A DNA stretch of 64,000 bases from Affinirhizobium lemnae (GCF_022968395.1 NZ_JALJQZ010000005.1:109990-173989); one strand, 5' to 3'; shown: positions 34,351-43,875, numbered from the stretch's first letter. The notes: generated by a model from the letters alone, not told the origin. Numbers and translations: made by a program.

Positions 34351-37300
34351 TCACTCCGCGGCGGTGGAAAGGTTGAGCGACAACTGGTCCTTGCGCTGGT
34401 CGTCATTATCACCAGCGCCGGATTTGGATGCCTTGTCCCGTCCGAAGAACAGGGCGTAGGCAGCAGGCAGAACGAGGATGGTCAGGACGGTGGCAACCAT
34501 GATGCCGCCCATCATGGCATAGGCGAGCGGTCCCCAGAAAAGCCCACGCGAGATCGGTATCAACGCAAGCACGGCCACCAGTGCCGTCAGCATGATCGGA
34601 CGGAAGCGACGAACCGCCGAGCCGATGATAGCTTCACTGCGCTCCATTCCCGACGCAATATCCTGGTCAATCTGGTCCACCAGAATGATCGAGTTACGGA
34701 TGATGATGCCGAGCAGTGCGATGACACCGAGGATCGCCACGAAGCCGAAGGGAGCGCCGGTGATCAAAAGTGCCGCTGCGGCACCGATGATTCCGAGAGG
34801 ACCGGTCGCCAGCACCAGCATGGCCTTGCCGAAATGCTGCAACTGGATCATCAGCAGCGTAACGATCACGAAGAGCATGACGGGCGCCTTGGCAGCAATC
34901 GACATCTGGCTTTCCGCTGCATCCTCTGCGCCGCCCTGGATTTCGACCTTGTAGCCGGCAGGCAGGTTTTTACGCAGATCTGCCATCCCGCTGTACATCT
35001 TCGCAGCCAGATCGTTCGGTTCGACACCGTCCGGAACCGTTGCCTTGATCGTGATGGTCGGCAGACGGTCGCGTCGCCATTCGATCCCGTTTTCCTGAAC
35101 CGGCTCGATGCGGGCGATCTGGCTGACTGGCACGAAGGCGCCGCTGTCCGTGGGGATATAGACGGAGTTGACAGCCGTCAGAAGGTCCCGCGTGGCATCC
35201 GGTTCGCGAGCGACGATGGAGACAGTCTCTTCGCCATCACGGAACTGGTCGAGCGTCACACCCGACATCGATGCATAGAGCATCTGTCGGACGCGCTGCG
35301 ATGTCACGCCAAGCGCCCTCGCCCGATCCTGGTCGATGACGAGCTTCATGGTCGTCACCGGCTCCAGCCAGTCGTCATGGATCGTGCCCAGTTGCGGGTT
35401 CTGATGGAAGCGCTGCTTCACCTGATCGGCAATCTTGCGCACCTCTTCACGGTCGGGACCGACGACGCGCATCTGTACGGCCCAGCCGACCGGCGGCCCG
35501 AGGAAAAGACGATCCACCTTGCCGCGGACGGACGGGAAGTCTTCCGCAAGGATCTTGCGCAGCTTGATGATCATCCGCTCACGCTCTTCCAGACCGTTCG
35601 ACATCACCAGAAGCTGGGCATAGTTGGGGTTGCGAAGCTGCTGGTCCAGCGGCAAGAAGAAGCGCGGAGCCCCTTCGCCGATGAAGGTCGCGACGAATTT
35701 CTTGTCAGGATCGTCCATGATCTTAGCTTCCAGCGCCTTCGCCTGACGCTCCACCTCTTCGATGGCGGTGCCTTCCGGCAGCCACATATCGACGAGAATT
35801 TCAGGACGCGAGGATTGCGGGAAGAAGCTCTGCGGAATGAACTGGAAGGACCAGAGGCTGGTGCCGAAGACGCCAAGCGTTGCCACCAGCACGATCAGCC
35901 GGTGCCGCACGCTCCAGGAAACCGTGGCGCGAAGCCCGCGGTAAAACCGCGTGTCGTAGACATCGTGATGCGTTCCCGCATGCGCGCGCTGCTTCAGGAT
36001 CATGTATCCGAGCCAGGGCGTGAAATAGACAGCAACGAACCAGGATGTCACGAGTGCGATGCCGACCACGTAGAAGAGAGACCGGACATATTCACCCGCA
36101 GTCGAATCCGCAAAGCCGACCGGAATGAAGCCCGCGGTCGTGATCAGCGTACCCGTCAACATGGGAAAGGCGGTGGAGGAATAGGCGAAGGTGGCGGCGT
36201 TGAGCTTTTCCAGCCCTTCCTCCAGCTTCCGCTCCATCATTTCGACCACGATCATAGCATCGTCGACGAGAAGACCAAGCGCGATGATGAGAGCGCCGAG
36301 CGAGATACGCTGCAGCTCGATGCCGAGCTCGTACATGATGGCGAGTGTCGCCGCCAGCACCAGCGGAATGGAGATGGCAATCACGATGCCCGAACGCCAG
36401 CCGATGGACAAAAGCGAGACGACCAGAACAATGACCAGCGCTTCCAGAAGCGCCTGCGTGAATTCGCCGATCGCCTCATGCACGACCTCCGGCTGGTTGG
36501 CGACCTGCGAAACCTCAACGCCATAGGGAAGCGCATTTTCGAAGTTGCGATAGGTTTCTTCGATCCATGTGCCGACGTCTGTAACCTTGTAGCCATTCTG
36601 CATGACCACACCGATCTGGACCGAATCCTTGCCATTGAAACGGAACTTGCGGTCGTAGGGTGAGATCAGGCCCTTGCTGACGGTGGCGATATCGCCCAAC
36701 CGAAACACTTGGCTACCGCTGCGAATGCGCAGTTCGCGAATATCCTCCGGCGTCCGCATGCCCCCTTCCACGGTGATGCGCACGGAACGGGTCGCCGTCT
36801 GTACATTGCCTGCGGGATCGACATTGTTTTGGCCGGCCAGCGCGTTTTTCACATCGTTGAGCGTCAGCTTGCGCTCCGCAAGCGCCTTGGAGGATACGTC
36901 GATGTAGATGCGCTCCGCCTGGTCGCCAAGAATGGAAACCTTTTCCACGCCCTTGGTCGCCAGCAGCATGTCGCGGGCCTTGGTCGCGAAGTCCTTGAGC
37001 TCAGGATAGCTGAATCCGTCGCCCGTCAGGGCGTGGAGGGTCACATAGGTATCTCCGAACTCATCATTGAAATAGGGCCCGAGAACGCCGCTCGGCAGAT
37101 CCTGCTCGATGTCGCCAATCTTCTTGCGGACCTGATAGAAGGCGTCTGCCACCTGTTGAGAATTGGTGTTACCCTTGATCTGCAGCGTGGTGATCGAGAA
37201 ACCGGCGCGGGTGTAGGATTTCACCCAATCGAGATGCGGCGTTTCCTGCAGTTTGCGCTCGATCTTGTTGACGACCTGATCCTGCATTTCCTCGATGGAA

Positions 37301-37500
37301 GCGCCCGGCCAGACCGCCTGCACGACCATGACACGGAAGGTGAAGTCCGGGTCTTCCTTCTGGCCCATGTTCATGATGCCGAGGCCGCCGATCAGGATGA
37401 TGATCCCGAACAGGAAACGACCGATGCTGGGATGAGAGATTGCCCAGCGCGAGAGGTTGAACGGCTGCCTGGGCGAGCCGGGTGTGCGAAACGCCTTCAT
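34351..37500 (-). CDS. RND family efflux transporter permease subunit
   Basis: A 1049-residue proton-driven inner-membrane exporter of the AcrB superfamily with 12 predicted membrane segments and two large periplasmic loops. The membrane-embedded acidic pair is in helix 4 (GLLVDDAMIVVEMMERKL). The N-terminal FNLSRWAISHPSIGRFLFG and KEDPDF groups it with the shorter, VexF/MdtB-like or HAE-1-related RND exporters common in Rhizobiales rather than with AcrB itself. ATG 37500 is preferred over the GTG at 37503. It follows its adaptor by 26 bp in the tetR operon. Substrate unknown (drugs, detergents or plant phenolics are possible). Confidence 0.93.
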   Translation of the reverse strand: MKAFRTPGSPRQPFNLSRWAISHPSIGRFLFGIIILIGGLGIMNMGQKEDPDFTFRVMVVQAVWPGASIEEMQDQVVNKIERKLQETPHLDWVKSYTRAGFSITTLQIKGNTNSQQVADAFYQVRKKIGDIEQDLPSGVLGPYFNDEFGDTYVTLHALTGDGFSYPELKDFATKARDMLLATKGVEKVSILGDQAERIYIDVSSKALAERKLTLNDVKNALAGQNNVDPAGNVQTATRSVRITVEGGMRTPEDIRELRIRSGSQVFRLGDIATVSKGLISPYDRKFRFNGKDSVQIGVVMQNGYKVTDVGTWIEETYRNFENALPYGVEVSQVANQPEVVHEAIGEFTQALLEALVIVLVVSLLSIGWRSGIVIAISIPLVLAATLAIMYELGIELQRISLGALIIALGLLVDDAMIVVEMMERKLEEGLEKLNAATFAYSSTAFPMLTGTLITTAGFIPVGFADSTAGEYVRSLFYVVGIALVTSWFVAVYFTPWLGYMILKQRAHAGTHHDVYDTRFYRGLRATVSWSVRHRLIVLVATLGVFGTSLWSFQFIPQSFFPQSSRPEILVDMWLPEGTAIEEVERQAKALEAKIMDDPDKKFVATFIGEGAPRFFLPLDQQLRNPNYAQLLVMSNGLEERERMIIKLRKILAEDFPSVRGKVDRLFLGPPVGWAVQMRVVGPDREEVRKIADQVKQRFHQNPQLGTIHDDWLEPVTTMKLVIDQDRARALGVTSQRVRQMLYASMSGVTLDQFRDGEETVSIVAREPDATRDLLTAVNSVYIPTDSGAFVPVSQIARIEPVQENGIEWRRDRLPTITIKATVPDGVEPNDLAAKMYSGMADLRKNLPAGYKVEIQGGAEDAAESQMSIAAKAPVMLFVIVTLLMIQLQHFGKAMLVLATGPLGIIGAAAALLITGAPFGFVAILGVIALLGIIIRNSIILVDQIDQDIASGMERSEAIIGSAVRRFRPIMLTALVAVLALIPISRGLFWGPLAYAMMGGIMVATVLTILVLPAAYALFFGRDKASKSGAGDNDDQRKDQLSLNLSTAAE

Positions 37501-37526
37501 CACTTAATCCCCTGTACCCGGATCGA

Positions 37527-38660
37527 TCAGGACTTTGAAGGGGCGACTGCGGTAGATGCACCACCTGCTGTCTGACCTTCGCCTTCGTAGATTTTGACCT
37601 GCAGATCAGGCTGCATGAACTGCGTTCCGGCAGCGACAACCAGATCGCCAGCCTTCAAGCCATCGGCGATGCGCACGCCGTCTTCGGCAAATCCGTCAAC
37701 CTGTACCGGGTGCGGATGGACCTTGGAGGATGCAGGATCGACGAGCCAGACGATCGATTTTCCGTCCTTCTTCGCCAGTGCCGCGAGCGGGAGCACGAAA
37801 CCGGGGGCACTGCCGGTAAACTCGGTAGAAATAGTGGCCGTCATGCCCAGCCGCAGCGCCGGGTCATCCGGCAGGCTGACGCGAACGGTGAATGTGCGCG
37901 ACTGCTGGTCTGCACTGCCTGCCACTTCCCGCACCTTGCCTTCCAGAGCCAGATTGCCATCGGCCCAAAACGAGGTCTTGACGGACTTGCCTGGCGAGAA
38001 CTGCCGAATTTCTGCTTCCGGCACGGCTACCTCGATCTCCTTGGCACCATCCTGCGCGACTCGGATGACCGGCGTACCGGCCGCCACAACCTGACCCGCC
38101 TCGGCATTGACAGCCGTGACGATACCGTCGACATCGGACGAGAGCACACCGTAGCCAACGCGATTTTTCGCCTGCGTGAGGGACGATTGAGCTGCATCGC
38201 GCTGCGCAATCGCCTGACGAGACGCAAGCTGGGCCTGCTCCAGCGAGGATTGGGGCGTAATGTTCTGGCTCTGCAAGGTCTCTGCACGCTTGAGGGCTAG
38301 CTTCGAGATTTCCACCTGCTTTTCGGCGGATGCGAGTTCAGCCTCGGCCTGACGTACCGAAAGCTCATAGTCTGTCACATCGATGCGGGCGACCGGCTGT
38401 CCTGCCTTGACCCTTTGGCCGACATCGACGAGACGCTCGCTGATCTTGCCATCGACCCTAAAGCCCAGTGGCACTTCGGTGCGGGCACGAATGGAGCCCG
38501 AATATTGTAGCAAAGGCCCTGCCTGCCGGGCCTTCACCTCAACGACCTTCACCGGACGGATGACCTGCCCGGCAGCCTTCTTCTCTTCCGTGCAGCCGGA
38601 CAGAATGGCTGCAACAGCCACGATCGCCACACCCAGTTTCCCCAATTCTACAACCGACAT
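37527..38660 (-). CDS. RND efflux periplasmic adaptor (membrane fusion protein)
   Basis: A 377-residue lipoprotein-type adaptor. The N-terminus has a signal and lipobox (AVAAILSGC), so it is likely anchored to the inner membrane. The order is the usual one: hairpin-flanking lipoyl half (VKARQAGPLLQYSGSIRARTEVPLGFRVDGKI), a coiled coil (residues about 105-165), second lipoyl half and beta-barrel (VNAEAGQVVAAGTPVIRVA), and a membrane-proximal domain. It links the RND pump to an outer membrane channel, which is not encoded here. Confidence 0.92.
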   Translation of the reverse strand: MSVVELGKLGVAIVAVAAILSGCTEEKKAAGQVIRPVKVVEVKARQAGPLLQYSGSIRARTEVPLGFRVDGKISERLVDVGQRVKAGQPVARIDVTDYELSVRQAEAELASAEKQVEISKLALKRAETLQSQNITPQSSLEQAQLASRQAIAQRDAAQSSLTQAKNRVGYGVLSSDVDGIVTAVNAEAGQVVAAGTPVIRVAQDGAKEIEVAVPEAEIRQFSPGKSVKTSFWADGNLALEGKVREVAGSADQQSRTFTVRVSLPDDPALRLGMTATISTEFTGSAPGFVLPLAALAKKDGKSIVWLVDPASSKVHPHPVQVDGFAEDGVRIADGLKAGDLVVAAGTQFMQPDLQVKIYEGEGQTAGGASTAVAPSKS

Positions 38661-38697
38661 CGTGCGGTTCCTTCTCCACGCTCACTCAGAGCAGATT

Positions 38698-39303
38698 TTA
38701 ACGCAGCGCCTGGATCGCAAACTCGATCAGAGCTTCAGCTGTGATGACGTCATCGGGTGCCGCTGTCTTTGCCACCAGTTGCGGGTGACACAGACAGACC
38801 CCAGCATGCATGTAGCACTCGGCCGCAAGCCGAGCGTCCTGCTGGCGGAATTCGCCGGCTTCGATACCGTCCTTGATAATGTCCTCGATGATGCCGCGAA
38901 CACGTGCGAGGTGTTCCTCGATCACAGGCCATTGTTGGTCCATTGCAACAAGCACCATCTCATGGACCTTCTGCTCATCAAGCATCGTTTCCATCACCAG
39001 ACGGTGCTGAAGAAGCGTATGCGCACGCAAGCGGTCTGCGGCAGAGGCCTCACGTCCTGCACTCTCGGCCAAGGCATCGTACTGAGCGGCCAGCATGCGG
39101 CGAGCGAGAGCCTGGTGAATATCGGCTTTCGACGCAAAGAACCGATAGATGTTGGCCGGCGACATCGACAGTTCCTTAGCGATGTCGGCGACATTCGTTT
39201 TGGAATAGCCGTAGTGCTTGAACACCCGTTCCGCGCAATCGAGAATCCGCTCGATATTCTCCTGACGGGATATCTCGCTCGCGGTTGTAGAATAATCGTT
39301 CAT
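38698..39303 (-). CDS. TetR family repressor of the RND operon
   Basis: A 201-residue TetR regulator with the helix-turn-helix KTNVADIAKELSMSPANIYRFFASKADIHQALARRML near residues 37-72 and a ligand domain behind it. It is the first gene of the operon with adaptor and RND pump. A perfect 12-bp-arm palindrome lies just upstream of its start, so it very likely represses its own operon and releases on binding a pump substrate. Confidence 0.93.
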   Translation of the reverse strand: MNDYSTTASEISRQENIERILDCAERVFKHYGYSKTNVADIAKELSMSPANIYRFFASKADIHQALARRMLAAQYDALAESAGREASAADRLRAHTLLQHRLVMETMLDEQKVHEMVLVAMDQQWPVIEEHLARVRGIIEDIIKDGIEAGEFRQQDARLAAECYMHAGVCLCHPQLVAKTAAPDDVITAEALIEFAIQALR

Positions 39304-39315
39304 GACTTCCGTTTG

Positions 39316-39347
39316 ATGTCTGACGAATTTTGAATTTCGTCAGACAT
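39316..39347. promoter_or_regulatory. TetR-type operator palindrome
   Basis: ATGTCTGACGAA (39316-39327) and TTCGTCAGACAT (39336-39347) are perfect 12-bp arms 8 bp apart, 13 bp upstream of the tetR start. Position and form fit the operator of the adjacent TetR repressor. It lies 51 bp from the EcfG-type promoter of the divergent kinase. Confidence 0.78.
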
Positions 39348-39397
39348 ACAATATCTACTGGTGTTTGGTCAACTGGCGGACAGAATGAATGACTTCC

Positions 39398-39422
39398 GGA
39401 ACTTTATGACAGACTATCAGTT
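39398..39422 (+). promoter_or_regulatory. EcfG-type promoter for the PAS hybrid kinase
   Basis: GGAAC (39398-39402), 16 bp, AGTT (39419-39422). Predicted start near 39429 is about 25 nt before the ATG at 39454, with the ribosome site between. Confidence 0.7.
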
Positions 39423-39453
39423 CGTCGGGGCTGCGAATCGTGGAGAATGGAAC

Positions 39454-40995
39454 ATGGCCGAAGGCCGCACTGCGCGCCGTCACGTGCAGGATCGTTATCG
39501 GCTGCTGATCGAATCCATTGTCGATTACGCAATCTACATGCTTGATGAAGACGGCCACGTCGCCAGCTGGAACCCTGGTGCGCGCCGCCTCAAGGGATAC
39601 GAACCCGACGATATCCTGGGCCGTCATTTCTCCAGCTTCTACACGCCGGAAGATCGCGATGCCGGGGAACCGGGGCGTGGTCTTGAAATAGCAAGACGCG
39701 AGGGTCGTTTCGAAAACGAGGGTTGGCGGGTCCGAAAGGACGGAAGCCGTTTCTGGGCCAGCATTGTTATCGATGCGATCAGGGACGATGAAGGCAATCT
39801 CATCGGCTTTGCCAAGGTAACCCGCGACATCAGTGAGAAACATCAGGCCCAGCTTGCATTGGCTCAGGCACGCGAGGACCTGTTTCAGGCGCAGAAACTG
39901 GAGGCTATCGGTCAGATGACCGGAGGAATAGCCCATGATTTCAACAACGTCCTGACGGCTATTCTCGGCTCCCTGCACCTTTTGAAGAAGCGCCTGCCAG
40001 ACGATCCGGAACTTGCGCAGCTTCTGGAGAGCGCCCTGCGCGGGGCAGAACGCGGCGCATCATTGACCAAACGGCTTCTGGCCTTTTCGCGACGCCAGGA
40101 ATTGCATGTGCGCGAAGTCGAAATTGCTCCGCTGGTCGAAGGCCTGATCGATCTGGCCAGCCGGTCGATCGATCCCGATACCCGTATCGAAACGCAGCTT
40201 GAAGCAGCACTTCCGCCAGTACGGACTGATCCCGCCCAGCTGGAAATGGCCCTTCTCAATCTGATCGTGAATGCGCGCGATGCGATGCCGCAAGGTGGCA
40301 TCATCCGCATACAGGCGCAGATCGACGGGCAGGAACGAGACGATACGGGCGATCAGCAATTCGTCTCCGTTGCGGTCATTGATGAAGGCGAAGGCATGGA
40401 TGCCGAGACACTGCAAAAGGCAACGACCCCCTTCTTCACGACAAAAGGGATCGGCAAGGGAACGGGCCTGGGACTGGCCATGGTTCAGGCGCTTACGGAA
40501 CAATCGGGCGGCTTCCTGCGTCTCCACAGTGAACCCGGCTTTGGAACCCGCGCGGACATCATTCTTCCGGTCGCTGTTTCCACTGCTGTTTCTGTGAAGT
40601 CCGAGGAGCCCCTGAACTGTATGTCTGCCCCTTTCGACAAGAAACTGACCGTGCTCGCCGTTGATGACGATTCACTTGTCTTGATGAACACCTCCATGAT
40701 GCTGGAAGATCTGGGCCACACTGTTATCGAGGCCTTCAACGGCCCTGAAGCGCTGAAGGTCCTTCAGTCGCGGCAGGATATTGATATGGTCATAACCGAC
40801 CAGTCCATGCCGATGATGACCGGCGTGGAGCTGGCGGATCGGGTACAGGAAGCCCACCCGAGCATTCCCGTTATTCTGGCAACAGGCTATTCTGAACTGC
40901 CGACGGGACAATTTTCGGCGCGGCCCCATCTCAACAAGCCTTTCACACAGCATGAGCTGCAAACGGCCATCGCAGGCGTCTTCTCGCGGTCCTGA
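39454..40995 (+). CDS. PAS-containing hybrid sensor histidine kinase/response regulator
   Basis: A 513-residue soluble hybrid kinase. Order: PAS domain (residues about 15-130, with the SWNPGARRLKGYEPDDILGRHFSSFYTPED core), a HisKA dimer domain (GGIAHDFNNVLTAI, His161), an HATPase domain (NLIVNARDAMPQGG, DEGEGMD, TKGIGKGTGLGLAM), and a C-terminal receiver (VDDDSLVLMN, MVITDQSMP, LNKPF). ATG 39454 was chosen since GGAGAATGG lies before it and the predicted EcfG start of transcription at about 39429 excludes earlier starts. The output partner is unknown. Its GSR promoter suggests secondary signalling within the stress response. Confidence 0.92.
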   Translation: MAEGRTARRHVQDRYRLLIESIVDYAIYMLDEDGHVASWNPGARRLKGYEPDDILGRHFSSFYTPEDRDAGEPGRGLEIARREGRFENEGWRVRKDGSRFWASIVIDAIRDDEGNLIGFAKVTRDISEKHQAQLALAQAREDLFQAQKLEAIGQMTGGIAHDFNNVLTAILGSLHLLKKRLPDDPELAQLLESALRGAERGASLTKRLLAFSRRQELHVREVEIAPLVEGLIDLASRSIDPDTRIETQLEAALPPVRTDPAQLEMALLNLIVNARDAMPQGGIIRIQAQIDGQERDDTGDQQFVSVAVIDEGEGMDAETLQKATTPFFTTKGIGKGTGLGLAMVQALTEQSGGFLRLHSEPGFGTRADIILPVAVSTAVSVKSEEPLNCMSAPFDKKLTVLAVDDDSLVLMNTSMMLEDLGHTVIEAFNGPEALKVLQSRQDIDMVITDQSMPMMTGVELADRVQEAHPSIPVILATGYSELPTGQFSARPHLNKPFTQHELQTAIAGVFSRS

Positions 40996-41017
40996 ACCTT
41001 GAGCCCTCTTGCGCGTT
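40993..41017 (+). promoter_or_regulatory. EcfG-like promoter for the BON protein (one mismatch)
   Basis: TGAAC (40993-40997), 16 bp, CGTT (41014-41017): the -10 is perfect and the -35 differs at its first base. It overlaps the kinase stop codon and is 34 bp before the BON start. Confidence 0.5.
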
Positions 41018-41050
41018 TGAGTTTTGAAACTCGAACAACGGAGCAGAAAT

Positions 41051-41326
41051 ATGGTGTTCAAACCCCAGACATTTCACGAGAAGGCACCAACGGTCGTAAC
41101 CGAATTCCCAACGGAAGCAGCGCTTGAGGCGCAAGTGGCAGCGGCGCTTGCGGAAGCAGGCGGACTGGATGCGGCAGACATCTCCGTCACAACCAAAGCC
41201 GGAACCGTAACCTTGATTGGACGCGTGCTCCTCGACAGTCAGATCGAGCGCGCCGAAGAGGTGGCTCGCTCCGTCCCGAACGTCACCGACGTCGTCAACA
41301 AACTCGTATCTGAACAGACACACTGA
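41051..41326 (+). CDS. BON domain protein
   Basis: A 91-residue protein with a single BON domain (LEAQVAAALAEAGGLDAADISVTTKAGTVTLIGRVLLDSQIERAEEVARSVPNVTDVVNKL), typical of OsmY-like stress proteins that bind phospholipid. Unlike OsmY it has no signal peptide and only one BON copy, so it is probably cytoplasmic. Start ATG 41051 follows GGAGCAG. It lies 55 bp after the hybrid kinase and ends at a strong terminator. Confidence 0.85.
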   Translation: MVFKPQTFHEKAPTVVTEFPTEAALEAQVAAALAEAGGLDAADISVTTKAGTVTLIGRVLLDSQIERAEEVARSVPNVTDVVNKLVSEQTH

Positions 41327-41347
41327 CTACAGAAGCGACCAATTGAT

Positions 41348-41381
41348 AAAGCCCGCGACGAAATCAATCGTCGCGGGCTTT
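41348..41381. terminator. Strong bidirectional terminator between BON and glucose dehydrogenase genes
   Basis: A 14-bp perfect stem, AAAGCCCGCGACGA with TCGTCGCGGGCTTT, over a 6-nt loop, followed by GTTTTTG on the plus strand. It serves both convergent genes. Confidence 0.9.
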
Positions 41382-41398
41382 GTTTTTGTGCGTGGGTG

Positions 41399-43747
41399 TC
41401 AGCGACGCGGCATGCTGTAGGCGATGACGTAATCGCCCGGCTTGGTGCCGATCGAACCGTGGCCACCGGCAACCATGACGACGAACTGGCGGCCGTCATC
41501 AACCGAATAGGTCATGGGTGTTGCTTGACCGCCTGCAGGCAGACGCGCTTCCCACAGCTGTTCACCCGTCGTGAGATTGTAGGCGCGCAGGTAGTTATCA
41601 ACCGCGGCACCGAGGAAGGCGATACCGCCCTTGGTGATCATCGGTCCGCCAATACCCGGAACACCGACCTTGAAGGGCAACGGAAGCGGCGTCATGTCGT
41701 AGACGGTGCCGTTCTTGTGCTTGTAAGCGGTTTTTCCGGTGCGCAGATCGGCGCCTGCGACATAACCCCATGGCGGAGCTTGGCAGGGAATGCCAAGCGG
41801 ACCGAGGAATGGCCCCATGCGCACGGCATAAGGAGCGCCATCATTGCGGTTCAATCCTTGCTCGGAACCCTTCTCGTCCTGACCCTTCGGTGGAACCTCT
41901 GACCGTGGAACCAGCTGCGAGGTGAAAGCAAGGTAGGTCGGCATGCCGAACATCACCATGCGTTCCGGATCGACCGCGACGGAACCCCAATTAAAAGTTC
42001 CGAAATTGCCGGGATAGACCAGCGTTCCCTGCAAGGAAGGCGGCGTATACTGGCCGTCATACTTCAACTGCTTCAACCGGATGCGGCACACCATCTGGTC
42101 GAACATGGTGACGCCCCACATATCCTTGCCCTGCAGCGTTGGCGGGCGGAAATTGAGCGCGGAAATCGGCTGCGTCGGCGCCGTGCGATCTTCCGGAATG
42201 GCACCGCCCGGTGCTGGCTGCTCCGTGACCGGCAGGATCGGCTCACCATTGCGGCGATCGAGAACGTAGATATCGCCCTGCTTGGTTGGTCCGACCAGTG
42301 CTGGCACCATGGCGCCATCCGGCTTGCTGAGGTTCATCAGAACCGGCTGGGCTGGCACGTCCATGTCCCAGAGATCGTGATGAACGAACTGCCGCATCCA
42401 GCGGTCGGCGCCAGTGTTGATATCAAGCGCGACAATGCCCGCCGAGTATTTCTCGACGTGTTCGGAACGGTTCATGCCAAGCTGGTCGGGAACCTGGTTG
42501 CCAAGAGGAATGTAGACGAGTCCCAGTTCCTCATCCACGCTGAACACCGACCAGCTATTGGGCGAGTTGGTGGTGTATTTCTGCCCATCCGGCAAAGGCT
42601 GGGTCTGCGTCGGATTGCCGGAATCCCAGTTCCAGACCAGAGCGCCGCTGTTGACATCGAAAGCGCGGATGACGCCGGACTGTTCTTCCGTCGAATAGTT
42701 GTCGTTGACGGCACCGCCGATGATGATCTTGCCCGCGGCGATGACCGGAGGCGATGTGGAATAGTAGTAGCCTGCCGGATTGTGCGGCATCTTTTGTTCC
42801 AGATGCAGGACGCCGTTCTCCGCAAAGGAAGGGCAGACCTGACCGTTCGCCGCGTCCAGTGCAATCAGCCGCGCATCCGATGTCGGCAGATAAACGCGTT
42901 CGGCACAAGGTTGACCGGCTGCAATCTGCGGGTCCTTGTAATAGGTCACACCGCGGCAGGTCTGATGCTGGCGGTCGGGATTCAACCCGACATTGGGGTC
43001 ATACTTCCATTTCTGCTTGCCGGTCGTCGCATCAAGAGCGATCGCCCAGTTGTGTGGCGTGCAGAGATAAAGCGAATTGCCAATCTTGAGCGGGGTTACC
43101 TGATAGGTCGTCTCTCCCACATCCTCAGGCAGCTTTACGTCACCCGTCTGGTAGCGCCAGACCTCCTGAAGATCGGAAACATTTTGAACGTTTATCTGGT
43201 CCAGAGGAGAGTACCGCTGCCCATAGGGCGTCCGCCCATACTGGTGCCATTCGCCCGGAGGCACATTGCCACCCAGCGCCGGAGCAGCCGCGATCTTGTC
43301 TGTCGGCAAGTTGCCGGAAAGGTCATGGCTGTTCACAAACATGGAAATGACGGCAATGAGAACCGCAAGGCCGACCGATGCGGCAAGCGGTGCGGCACCC
43401 GCACTATAGCGGTGACCGGTGTTCGGGCTCACAAAGCCCAGCGGCCTGCGGATCCATGGCGTGAGAAGCCATATGCCAGCCACGATGATGACGCCGCCGC
43501 GCGGACCAAGCTGCCACCAGTCTAGGCCAACTTCGAGAATGGCCCAGCCCAGAGAACCGAGAATGATGAGGGCGTAGAGCCAAAGGGCTTCTGCGCGGCG
43601 AAGAAAAAGCAGGATGGCGGTAGCAATGAAGGCGATACCGGTGATGAGGTAGTAGGCACTCCCTCCCAGCATCAGCAGTTGCGCGCCGCCAGCCGCCAGC
43701 GCGATCCCGATCAATGTGAACAGGACCGCTGTGATCGTAACAGGCAT
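41399..43747 (-). CDS. gcd: Membrane-bound PQQ-dependent glucose dehydrogenase
   Basis: A 782-residue quinoprotein that oxidises glucose to gluconolactone in the periplasm and passes electrons to ubiquinone. The N-terminus carries five membrane segments (residues 1-125) and is followed by the PQQ beta-propeller (GEWHQYGRTPYGQRYSPLDQINVQNV, CRGVTYY, GGAVNDNYSTEEQSGVIRAFD, DWRLGNQ-type PLGNQVPDQLG, NFGTFNWGSVAVDPE). ATG 43747 (MPVTITAVLF) was chosen for the family start; the frame to 43846 lies beyond the promoter. No pqq synthesis genes are in the window. Its EcfG-type promoter is unexpected for a sugar oxidase. Confidence 0.94.
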   Translation of the reverse strand: MPVTITAVLFTLIGIALAAGGAQLLMLGGSAYYLITGIAFIATAILLFLRRAEALWLYALIILGSLGWAILEVGLDWWQLGPRGGVIIVAGIWLLTPWIRRPLGFVSPNTGHRYSAGAAPLAASVGLAVLIAVISMFVNSHDLSGNLPTDKIAAAPALGGNVPPGEWHQYGRTPYGQRYSPLDQINVQNVSDLQEVWRYQTGDVKLPEDVGETTYQVTPLKIGNSLYLCTPHNWAIALDATTGKQKWKYDPNVGLNPDRQHQTCRGVTYYKDPQIAAGQPCAERVYLPTSDARLIALDAANGQVCPSFAENGVLHLEQKMPHNPAGYYYSTSPPVIAAGKIIIGGAVNDNYSTEEQSGVIRAFDVNSGALVWNWDSGNPTQTQPLPDGQKYTTNSPNSWSVFSVDEELGLVYIPLGNQVPDQLGMNRSEHVEKYSAGIVALDINTGADRWMRQFVHHDLWDMDVPAQPVLMNLSKPDGAMVPALVGPTKQGDIYVLDRRNGEPILPVTEQPAPGGAIPEDRTAPTQPISALNFRPPTLQGKDMWGVTMFDQMVCRIRLKQLKYDGQYTPPSLQGTLVYPGNFGTFNWGSVAVDPERMVMFGMPTYLAFTSQLVPRSEVPPKGQDEKGSEQGLNRNDGAPYAVRMGPFLGPLGIPCQAPPWGYVAGADLRTGKTAYKHKNGTVYDMTPLPLPFKVGVPGIGGPMITKGGIAFLGAAVDNYLRAYNLTTGEQLWEARLPAGGQATPMTYSVDDGRQFVVMVAGGHGSIGTKPGDYVIAYSMPRR

Positions 43748-43808
43748 AACGAAATCCTTGAAAAAAGGTGCAGAGATAATGAGGCCGAACGACCTCCCGC
43801 GCCCGGTG

Positions 43809-43834
43809 AACCTTGGGTAGCGCCAAAAGGTTCC
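43809..43834 (-). promoter_or_regulatory. EcfG-type promoter for glucose dehydrogenase
   Basis: On the minus strand GGAAC (43834-43830), 17 bp, GGTT (43812-43809). Predicted start near 43802 leaves a leader of about 55 nt. Confidence 0.6.
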
Positions 43835-43875
43835 CCAATTTTTCAAAGATGACTGCGGATAAGGGAGATTCTCCG

